Below are positions 27,757 through 36,499 of a stretch of 36,499 nucleotides of DNA, one piece after another. This DNA comes from Micractinium sp. NFX-FRZ (lineage: Eukaryota > Chlorophyta > Trebouxiophyceae > Chlorellales > Chlorellaceae), in assembly GCA_029339195.1 (NCBI GenBank), contig JAPTJF010000559.1:1-36499 (forward strand). Direction: 5' to 3'. Below the pieces are notes generated by a model, which saw only the letters and a program-made list of their open reading frames with translations, did no database searches and was not told the origin of the DNA. Both the position numbers and the translations under genes were made by a program. Positions within the stretch are counted from its first letter, which is position 1, and every line of letters begins with the position of its first letter.

Positions 27757-30700
27757 ATGGCGCCCAAAGGTGGGGGTTTGCTGCCAACCCGCGATGGCTT
27801 GCGAGTTCGCTGGCCTGTGGAACCCCAGCAGCCCACTTTCAGGTCACAGTGCATTACGCTCGACCCCTTTGGAGCAAGGGCGGGGGAGCCTACCCATCTT
27901 CTTGCGAGTGCCTCTACGTCTGCTTGCAGGTTGGGCACTCGCGGCACTGCTGCTGCTGCTGGCAATCTTCCCGGCATGCGCTCAAACGTCGTCAGTGCCG
28001 AAGAGGGACCCATCGAGGCCCTGCAATAGGGCAGGCGAGCCAGGTTTCTGACTTTGGACTGCCTTGGACCGCCCGCCTGCTAGCCAGTGCCGCCGTCCTC
28101 TGCACGCCACTGTATCAGAAGGCTCCCGCATGTGCATGCTGCCTTTCTAACATACCAGCAGCACATGGTCATCCAGTTTCGACCATTGGATCGACCTGAG
28201 ACATTAGCGCGCCCCTCGCCCTGGCCGCTGCTTCCTGAGGGCCCATCCACGCACGCCGCCGCCGCCCTGCAGCCTGCAGTGCATGGACGTGCACATTGCT
28301 GCATTGCAGCAGACTCTCTTCGACTGGCAGCACCAGCTCCTCCCTGCATGCACTGCCCAGATCGAGTGCAGCGGCACCCTGGAGGCTTCCGATGTGGAAG
28401 AGCTGCTGAGCGATGCGCTGAGCACTGTGTACGACACAGGCAACGTGACGGTTCGCCTGAGCGGGGCAAACATCACGGGCCAGCAGGTGTCCTTCATCCA
28501 GGCCTCCGCCTACAAGGCGCCCATGTCTCCCCAGATCACACTCATTCTGGAGAACAACACAGTCGTCTCCAAGAACCAGGCGAGTGGGATGCAGGGGGTG
28601 TACACCTAGGGGGCGCCCGACAACATAGGCACCAAGGGTGCTCCACACCACAGTGGATGTGCGTGTGGTACCGGCCGCCGCCGCCGCGGGAACCTGCCCA
28701 CCTTGGCTCATTGCCAAGCCCAGGCAACGCGTCCTGCCCTGCCCTGCCATTCAAGCCCACCCACCTGCCGGCGTGCCCTCCCCCCCTCTTGCCCCAGCAC
28801 CCACCCACTGGGAGGCACCGCGGCCTGCCCGCCCTCATCGCAGCCCCCAGTTCGCCGTCCTTGCCATGCCTGCCTGCCCAACCCTCCCCCCCAACCCGCG
28901 CGCCCTCCGCCCTACCCGTGCCGCGCACCCGCCCTGAGCGCCTGCCCACCCCGCTGCCCGCCCACGCTCTGCCGTGCCCATGACTCCCGCCCATGTCCCC
29001 CTGCCCGCCACCACCACCGCAGTTTGTGGTGTTTGGCGCCCTGGCAGCCCAGGCGGGCCTGCAGCTGGACCTGCAGGTCAGAAATTCGGCTTTTGTGCCG
29101 TGTGTGCCGCGCTCGGTGTCGCTGCCTGCCGCCATGTGCCCCTGGCTGCACACGGAGCTTGCAGGCACTCTATGCAACTCAGCAGTTGGGCAGCAAAGCG
29201 GGCAGCGATGGCGTCCTACATCCGTGGCACTGCAGGCGGGCGGGGCATGAGTGCCTGCAGTGCACTGCTGGGCCTGCTGCCAGTGAGCACACGTGTGCGA
29301 CTTAGCACCATGCTTTCTTTCTGCAGGTCAGCAACTCCCAGGTGCTGGACAACCAGTTAGTGGTGGCAGCTGGTATCGTGACGGGCGCGGCCGGCAGGGC
29401 ATCCCTGACTGTGAGCGACTCTGAGGTTCGTGGCAACATGGTGAGCTGGCGGCCTGTGAGCCATGTACTCAACACTCTGCATTGCCTACAGCCGGATGTT
29501 GCGTGGACAGTGGCAGCACGGGCGCAGCGATGGGCGCGCACCACCAGCAGGGGTAGCCGGCAGGGTAAGGAGAGGGCTGGGTACAGGGTGCGGGCCGGCT
29601 TGCGGTGCGGCAAGGAGGAGCTAGCAGTGGTGGTGCCCGTGCAGCGCTCCTGGCCCCGCAGCCTGACACTCTTCACGCACCCCTGCCGTCCACCCCCGTC
29701 GCCCTCGCCCCTCCTGCTCAGCTATCCACCGCGGGCGCGCTGGCTGTCAGTGGTGCTGCCGATGCCACAGCCACCGGCTCTGGCGGCAACGCTACCACCA
29801 ACCTGGCCAGCGCTGCCGGCTTTGTTGCGACGGGCGGTGCCACCTCTGCCAATGCTGATCTAAGCGTGGCCGAAGATGGCAGCAACAGGTTCCAGGGCAC
29901 GGGGCTGGCATTCACCGAGGAGCCTCTCGTGTCATCAATCATCGGCACCGTCATGAATGCGGGTACATGGGTGGGATGGGGTGGGTTGGTAAGTGGGTGG
30001 CACATGGCGCCTGGCGGCAGGACAGCTGGGCTTCAGGACAGCTGGATTGGTCCTTCCATGGTACCCGCAAAAACTTCCTGCCTGCAGCCACTGTGTTTAT
30101 GGGCAGAACCAGAGTGCCCCGTCTCTGCCCACCCATCCAAGCACGCCTGAGCCGCCGCCAACCGCTGGCCCTACTGCCACTGCAGCGTTCGTGGACAGCT
30201 CCACCCTGCGATCCGGCTTGGCCGACATCCAGACCCAGCTGTGCGCCTCCATGACCAACCAAGGCAGCCTGCAGAGGCTGGCCGAGGATCTGGGGATCGA
30301 GCCCATCCAGGCAGTGGCCTGGTCCTTGCTCTGCAACCCCTCATCCGACTCCACTGTCAAGCTCTCCGACATCCCCGCCATGCTGGACGGCACCGCCAGC
30401 CCGGGCGCCATGGCCATCATCAGGGGCATGGGCCTGCTTGCCACGGTGGGTGGGTGGGTGACCAGCTGTGGAGAGGACCTGGGGCCGGCAGCTAGTGAAG
30501 AGAGACACCCACAGTGGGGGCATGGATGAGGGGATGCCGACCTGCAAGTTGCATGCAGACTGAGGCAAGCACGGCCTCCTCCCCGCGTAGGCCTGCTCAT
30601 GCCCGGGCATGCCTCGTTTTACCCATGTGCCCTTTCACCACACCTTACGACCTCTTGATGCACCACGACCTCCCTGCCCACCCCTGGCGCTTGCGTTGCA

Positions 30701-30815
30701 GGGCAAAGGCAGGTTGCAGGTCACCTCGGTGCCCAGGGCGCTGGCCTTCCTGGCGCAGAACCCGGGCACTGCAGCCGAGCTGGCCAGCATTGTCACAGTG
30801 AAGGAGTCTCCTTGA
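27757..30815 (+). CDS. Secreted protein of unknown family, tandem copy 2 (full length)
   Basis: Proposed exons: 27757-27769 (13 bases), 27930-27994, 28361-28579, 29023-29076, 29327-29440, 29722-29962, 30186-30445, 30702-30815; 359 residues. The signal peptide MAPKGWALAALLLLLAIFPACAQ is split after four codons exactly as in copy 1. Exon 3 is 219 bases in both copies. Shared blocks: ECSGTLEASDVEELLSDAL, VTVRLSGANITGQQ, ENNTVVSKNQ, FGALAAQAGLQLDLQ, SQVLDNQLVVAAGIVTG, LSTAGALAVSG. Several N-glycosylation sites (NVT, NIT, NNT, NAT) suit a secreted glycoprotein. The C-terminal part unique to this copy (STLRSGLADIQTQLCASM, then AWSLLCNPSSDSTVKLSDIP) is helical with two Cys. Function unknown. Intron 3 has a GC donor (28580). 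An extra intron (29077-29326) interrupts what is one exon in copy 1. Exon 2/3 boundaries are the least certain. Confidence 0.68.
29071..29331 (+). repeat. Extra 250-base intron flanked by 11-base direct repeats
   Basis: ctgcaggtcag occurs at 29071-29081 and again at 29321-29331. The intron (29077-29326) is exactly one repeat period, starts GTCAG and ends CTGCAG. Copy 1 has uninterrupted coding sequence at this point (ctgcaagtcag near 26690-26700), and both versions encode the same 56 residues in length. Confidence 0.9.
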
Positions 30816-31210
30816 GCAGGCTCCAGAAAGTTGCGTTCTCATAAGAGCTGGCCAGGAGAGCTGGCCAGGAACCAAGGGCTGCCGCCTGTTGGGTCCCTTT
30901 GCTTCTTGCAGGCAAAGGCGGAGGTGGCGCATCTCATGCCGTGCGGCTGACGCAGTTGCTCAACAATTCCCAACATGAACAGCACTCGTGCACATATGCA
31001 AAACGTAGCTCAAGTTGAAGGGGATGCTGCCGCCATGCCCACTCACGCTGGCTTGCACGCAGCACCGCCGCTGTGTCTGCCGGGCCGCCCGCCAGTGGCT
31101 TACTTGTAGTACCCTGCTGGCGGCGACCATTCAATCGATCTGCAAGCGCGTCACTACCCCAACTAAAGTTCATTGCTCAGTGGGTGTGCGGCCGGCAAGC
31201 GGCAGCGGCA
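30816..31210. promoter_or_regulatory. Intergenic region upstream of the CHLH-type gene
   Basis: Holds the 3' end of secreted copy 2 and the promoter of the next gene. A doubled gagctggccagga is visible near 30846-30871. No TGTAA or TATA motif was noticed. Confidence 0.4.
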
Positions 31211-34200
31211 ATGGGAGGGTTCCCTGTCGCCAGTGCCAGGCCTGCAGCCTGTCTACAGCCGCTCGGCGCCTGCCATGCTCGCCATCAGCATGTTGAAAGC
31301 CTGCGGAGGCCAGCAATGGCGAGCCCCGCTGGCAGCTCGCGCGGAGGAAGGCCGGCCAAGCGCCCAGCAGCGCCTGTCCGCGCCACTCCCACGGGAGGAT
31401 CACCGGTCACCGAGTCGCTGATGAGCGAGGCCGAGAAGTTTGTGCTGGAAATGTCAGCAGAGGAGGCGGACACGGCGGCGGCGGCGGCGCCTGCCGCCAT
31501 TGCCTCCTCCAAGCTCCAGGAGCAGCTGCAGCAGCTCCAGGAGCAGGTGCGGTCGTGTTATTTGACATCATGTGCACTAGCAAAGCAGCGTGTGCACTTG
31601 TGTCTTGCTGCAACCATGGCTGGCCGCACACATGGCCTCGAAATGGTCCATGCCCAGGGCTGCCGGCCTTGCCGAGCTTGCCGCTCTCGACTTACACCCG
31701 CCTGCTGCTGTTGCTGCACTCCCCGGCTGCCTTTGCAGGTGGTGGATCTCGGCAGCAAGATAGACGGCCTGTACAGCTCTGTGTTTGTTGGCGTGCAGCT
31801 GCTGCAGCTGGAGCCTCCCGCTGCCGGTGAGGCAGGGGAGGAGAGGGCCCGTGCTGAGGTCGAGACGGCGGCTGCGCTGCGCCGCCAGCTGGCAGAGGTG
31901 CTGCCCGACCCCTCGGCGCTCACTGAGGCCGGCTTTGGAGAGCTGGGGCGCACAGCACCCAAGGTGAGGCAAGGCAGCCGTTCAATTTTCTCCTGTGCTG
32001 GGACTTCCAGGAGAGTGGGTCCTTTCAAGCGCAGCAGTGGTGGGGGGCTGGTAACCATGCAGGCACGCCACTGCGGGGCAGTGCGGTTGCCGATTACAGT
32101 GCCGACGCCGTTGTTCGCAGCTGCGGTGCGAGAGGATGAAGCGCACCGTCCTTACTGCTGCCGGACCTCTGGGACCGGCATCTCCTACCCCACCCACGCT
32201 TCCACTTTTTCACCCACCCATGCCGCCCTTGCATGCGTGCCCTCTGACCACTCCTGTTGCCCACACGTGCCTGCCTGCCTGCCTGCCTGCAGCTGGTGGC
32301 TGCCCTTATGAAAGCCAAGGAGCAGGGCAACCCCGCCGGCTGGCTGTCTTTCCAGACGGAGGTGTCGTCGCTGAAGCTGCAGAGAAGCCGGCTGGAGCGG
32401 GAGGCCGCTGACGTGGCATCGGTGCTGGAGGATGCGGCGAGACGGGAGCGGGTGGCGGGGGAGAGAAACGACTATGAGGAGGCGGTGGGGGCGTGGGACG
32501 ACGCGCAGGCCGCCAGGTGAGGGGGCTGGGTACCGTGACGAGAGTGGGGAGGCTGTGCTGCAGGGGACTATGGCACAGCCTGACTGCCTGACTGCCAGGC
32601 AGACAAGGAGGGGTTGATGTCCTTGCCACACCTGCCCAGACTTCTGCATGCGGGTGCTGTCTTGCGTGGCTAGCCCACAGAGGAGGGTGAGAGTCTTGTA
32701 CGTGGCAGCAGCTGTGTTGACGTGGTACAAACCTGCCACACCCAGCATCCCAGCATCCCGTCCGCCTGTGCAGCCGTTCACCGCAGCTCCCTTTCTTTCT
32801 CTTATTCCCCGCATGCAGTGGCGCCGGCGCTGGCGCCGCCCAGCAGCAGCAGCGGCAGGGCATGAAGGTGGTGCTGGTCACCGGGTTTGAGAGCTTCAAT
32901 GTGGAGCTGTACAAGAAGGCGGCGGTGGCGCTGGCGCGCGCGTGCCCGGGCCTGTCGCTGCGCGTGTTTAGCGACCGAGACCTGGGTGAGTGTCTAGTCC
33001 CAATTGTCCTCGCGCGCATGTGTACAGCGGTGATGCAAGGGCGGGTGTGCCTAGGGATGCAGAGATGATGGGGAAGGCAGGTACCGCAGCAGATGGCTGC
33101 GCCAGGTGGCTGCATTTGCGTGCACGCAGTCAGCGGCTGCTCTAGCAAGCAGCATTCGCAAGGCCGGCATGCGGCCGTGCATTACACCATTGTTCCTGCC
33201 ATGCCCTGCAACCGCAATGCAGTTTCACCCGCCTCCTCAACACACTTGCCGCGTCTCTCTGACTTCCCTCTCGCCCCGCAGGCCCGAGGCGTGCTGAGGT
33301 GGAGGCGGCGTTGGCAGGGGCCGACGTCTTCTTTGCCAGCCTGCTCTTTGACTTTGACCAGGTGAGGCGCTGGGGGCTCTCCACATATTGGAGGCAGAAG
33401 TAGGGGCAAGAGGATGCTGCTGCAAAGAAAGTTTCGTGTGTCGCTGTCTAGACATGTCTGGTGACATTCCCTCCCGGCCCCCCCCTTCTTCCTCCGCCCC
33501 ACCCCCGCCTTGTTGCCAACCTTGTAAACACAGGTGGAGTTGCTGCTCAGCCACGTGGAGCGCGCTGCTGGTGCTTCATTCCCACCTCAATGCCCGCCCC
33601 CAAACCTCTGAACTTAACACGTGTGCAGGTGGAGTGGCTGCGCAGCCGCGTGGAGCGCGTGCCGGTGCGCCTCGTCTTTGAATCCTCACTGGAGCTCATG
33701 GAGTCCACACAAGTGGGGGGCTTCAAGATGGCGCCCGGCGGCAAGTCCAAGGGGCCGCCGCCCGCTGTGAAGAAGGTGCGGGGCGCCCGTGAGGTGTACA
33801 GCAGGCCGCTTCGGCTGTGGCGCATGACTGGGAGTCGTGCAGGGCCTTCCTGGTGCTCTCGCGCGGTGCTCAACGGCTACCCACTTGCCAGACCACCAGC
33901 TCTGTTCCGCCAGGGCCCACACCCATGCTCCGCCCACCCTGGCTGCCTGCCTGCCTGCCTGCCCAAACACCTCCCCACCAGTGCTCCCACCACGCTGCCC
34001 TGCCCCGCACCTCAGGTTCTGAGCCTGTTTGGCAGCGGGCGGGAGGAGGACAAGATGGTGGGCTACCTCTCCTTCCTCAAAATTGGGCCCAAGCTCCTGA
34101 AGTTCCTGCCAGGCAAGTACCCCGGTCAAGCATACAGTGGGGCAGTGTTTCAACACGCGTGTGGCACGGTACACGGTGCATCAGAAGTGTGTGGCAGGAC

Positions 34201-36338
34201 CGAAGCCGCTCACACTCCTGTTGACATCATGGACCAACAAGCGTCCCCCCAAGCGGGCCAGCGTCGTCACGACCTGCCCCAGCAACCTAATCTTCCCCAC
34301 AACTGTGCCCACATGCTAAAAAGCCTGCGCATGGCTGCCTGCCCTGCAGAGCTAGCTAGCTGCCCACCTGTGCATTCACAAACCTGCCTGCATGGGAAGG
34401 CGATTGAGAAGGACGTGCGCACCTGGCTGACCGCCTACACTGGTCTACTGTAGCATCCAAGCAGCGCTGGAAGGCTCGCCTCACCCCCCTGTTTGGTGCT
34501 CCTGTTGCCCTGCAGGCAAGGCTGTCAAGGACCTGCGCACCTGGCTGACCACTTACGCCTACTGGAACCAGGGCGGGCTGGACAACGTCGTCTCCATGTT
34601 CCTCTACCTCGCCCAGGAGTGCTTTGGGCTGGCGGCCGGCGAGGCCAAGGTGGGGGGGCAGGGTTTGGGGACAGGGAGGGGCAGGGAGGAGAGACGCCTG
34701 GGTGGGACCGACGTGGTTTGCCGTTGAGGGTGGGGTGTCACTGCGCAACGCACAGCGGCACGTGCTGCTGAGCTGGCTCCCTTGCGACCCGCACTGTAGA
34801 GAAGATGGAGAGGCACATGGCCCTGCCTGCCCACCGGCCCATCCCCCTGCCTGCCTACCTGCCCGCCCAGATGCATGCACACCTGTTATGACAAGTGGCA
34901 ATCCATGATCCTTGATTGTAATCGATTAAATCGATGCGCCTGCCTCTGCAGCCCCAGGAGGTGGTTGAGACCCCCGCCACCGGCTGCCTGCACCCCGCGT
35001 ACCGCGGATACTTTGCCACGCCGGCAGACTACATGCGGTGGTATGAGAAGGAGGGGCCTGTGCGCGACCCAACCGCCCCCACAGGTGCACCGCCAGATCA
35101 GCTCAGCTGCTCTTTGTGGGTGGTTCAACGTCTGCATGCAGCTCTGTGGGGTGTTCTTTCTGTGATGTGAAGCTGTGGCACCAGCCTTCACCCAACTTTT
35201 TTTCTGCTTCTGCTAGTGGCACACCCCAACTGGCAACCTCAGAGCGTACCGCCCGCCAGCGTGCCTGTGTGTTCACTTCTGCAGCCCGCAGACGTTAACA
35301 CGCGCAGGACATGTGCCACTGCATCGCACCGCCGTATGTCCTTTTGTGCTGCTCATGTGACTTTGCGCTGTTGTCTTCACACCTTGCCGCTTGGACGTCC
35401 CTGTACCGCAGTGGGCATCCTTCTGTACCGCAAGCACGTCATCACGGAGCAGCCGTACATCGCGCAGCTGATTGAGTGCATGGAGCAGTACGGCCTGCGC
35501 CCCCTGCCCATCTTCATCAACGGCGTGGAGGCGCATACGGTGGTGAGCTGGCGCTGAGGTGGCAGCCTGCCGAGCTGGCACAGTGACTGGTGATACGTGC
35601 TTGTATGGCAGCCTTCTAGCCATCATATTATCCCACCCACTGTCTCTTGCCAGACCACGTGTCTCTCTAGGCTGTCCGCCCAGCCTGCTTGCCAGCCAGC
35701 CAACCGCCGTGTGTGCCTCCCATCCCCTCCTTCACCCCGCACCTTGTGCTCTGCTTCTTTGCCCTTGCCCCTCCCGCAGGTGCGTGACTCGCTGACCACC
35801 ACTCACGAGCAGCAGCTGCTGCGGTCTGGCGTGCAGACCAGCCCCACGCTAAGCCGGGACGCTGTGACCGTGGATGCAATCGTCAACACAGGTGGGTGGC
35901 AGGGAGGGAGGGGCATCACGCGGGCGGTGGGTCTCTGGGGCCTGTGGGACGGGTGGTGGTCTGTGCACCCGTCAAGAGCTGTGCTGGATGCACCAGACAT
36001 GGCTTGTGATGGTGAATGCAAGCTTTGGCACAGGTGGGAGGGAGGGGCATGGCATTTGCGGGCTTTGCGGGGGTTCTGCCTGGGCTAGACCTGCTTGCCG
36101 CCTGCTATGTCCAGCTCTCACCGCAGGACCCCCCACGGTGCCTTCCAACTTGCCCTGTATGTACTCCACTCTTCAACTGTACCACTGACGTTTGGTGCTT
36201 CATTAAACTGCAGTTGGCTTCCCCCTGGTGGGCGGCCCCGCCGGCACCATGGAGGGCGGGCGGCAGTCGGAGATTGCAAAGGCGATACTGGGGCACAAGA
36301 ACGTGCCCTACGTCGTGGCCGCGCCGCTGCTCATCCAG
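31211..36338 (+). CDS. Divergent magnesium-chelatase H subunit (CobN/BchH family), 5' part
   Basis: Twelve exons: 31211-31546, 31739-31963, 32293-32516, 32819-32985, 33282-33361, 33629-33775, 34016-34112, 34516-34649, 34952-35084, 35412-35542, 35780-35891, 36214-36338. The 3' end is outside the window. From 32862 (MKVVLVTGFESFN) the protein follows the H-subunit N-terminal domain: VEAALAGADVFFASLLFDFD, FESSLELMESTQVGGFKM, YLSFLKIGPKLLKFLPGK, TYAYWNQGGLDNV, VGILLYRKHVITEQPYIAQL, then GFPLVGGPAGTMEGG and VPYVVAAPLLIQ. H subunits bind protoporphyrin IX for Mg insertion in chlorophyll synthesis. The GFPLVGGPAGTMEGG block differs from land-plant CHLH (FALVGGPARQD), suggesting the second, CHLH2-like algal type (inference). 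Before 32862 lies a 241-276 residue extension with coiled-coil helices, joined in phase. Start is 31211 or 31316. Intron 7 has a GC donor (CCAG|GCAAGT, 34113). Confidence 0.85.
32269..32288 (+). repeat. (GCCT)5 microsatellite at a CHLH splice acceptor
   Basis: Five GCCT units form the pyrimidine tract directly before the acceptor at 32292. A similar four-unit run lies at 33945-33960, upstream of the exon 7 acceptor. Confidence 0.9.
33531..33576 (+). repeat. Intronic echo of CHLH exon 6 acceptor junction
   Basis: acaggtggagttgctgctca, then gccacgtggagcgcg, matches the real exon 6 start at 33625-33659 (gcaggtggagtggctgcgca, then gccgcgtggagcgcg), 96 bases away. It keeps an AG acceptor, but its frame meets a stop before any donor, so it is not a functional exon. 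Confidence 0.88.
34391..34452 (+). repeat. Intronic echo of CHLH exon 8
   Basis: ggacgtgcgcacctggctga, then ccgcctacactgg, matches exon 8 at 34529-34564 (ggacctgcgcacctggctga, then ccacttacgcctactgg), 118 bases away. The acceptor is lost (catggg for tgcagg) and a stop follows. Confidence 0.88.
36006..36050 (+). repeat. Weak intronic echo of CHLH exon 11 donor end
   Basis: tgatggtgaatgcaagc, then cacaggtgggagggaggggc, resembles exon 11 and its donor at 35867-35920 (tgaccgtggatgcaatc, then cacaggtgggtggcagggag), about 138 bases away. Similarity is lower than for the other echoes. Confidence 0.5.
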
Positions 36339-36371
36339 GTGGGTGTGCGTGTGGTGTGGTGGTGGGTGGGT

Positions 36372-36499
<128 letters not shown>

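Noticed and set aside
33531..33576. Alternative first half of CHLH exon 6
   Set aside because: The frame reaches a stop before any donor, and the protein from the downstream copy fits the family better.

Overview
The window looks like nuclear DNA from a green alga, most likely a Chlorella-type trebouxiophyte. It is GC-rich and packed with multi-exon genes split by short introns (about 64, mostly GT-AG). The gene content includes a plastid fibrillin, a Mg-chelatase H-type subunit and a spliceosomal factor, and TGTAA polyadenylation motifs lie downstream of three genes. Species assignment is an inference; no rRNA, tRNA, organellar gene or transposon was seen. I joined the exons by hand from splice sites, reading-frame phase and family conservation.

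Layout. Minus strand, 1-7159: the 5' part of a cytochrome P450 (runs off the left edge), a plastid PAP/fibrillin (1283-2947) and a nine-exon short-chain dehydrogenase (3544-7159). Plus strand, 7722-14131: a small orphan protein, a nine-exon zinc alcohol dehydrogenase (9454-12698) and an Ala-rich orphan. Minus strand, 15342-21307: a 13-exon SAD1/USP39 tri-snRNP protein. Divergent from it across 253 bases is a seven-exon menin-like gene (21561-25014, plus). Then two tandem copies of a secreted protein gene (25362-27280, truncated; 27757-30815, longer). Last is a divergent Mg-chelatase H (CobN-family) gene with a long N-terminal extension (31211-36338), which runs into a poly-G tract at the right edge.

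The genes do not form one pathway. Plastid or pigment functions (fibrillin, CHLH-type subunit), redox enzymes (P450, SDR, ADH), nuclear gene expression (USP39, menin) and secreted proteins are interspersed, as usual for an algal chromosome.

The most unusual feature is structural. Many introns, in at least four genes, carry degenerate copies of the neighbouring exon-intron junction, about 75-185 bases away ('splice-junction echoes'). In the tandem secreted-protein pair, one copy has an extra 250-base intron bounded by exact 11-base direct repeats of the junction, while the other copy is uninterrupted there. Together these suggest that local tandem duplication across AG|GT junctions lengthens introns here and sometimes creates them. 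About five of the 64 introns also use GC instead of GT as donor.
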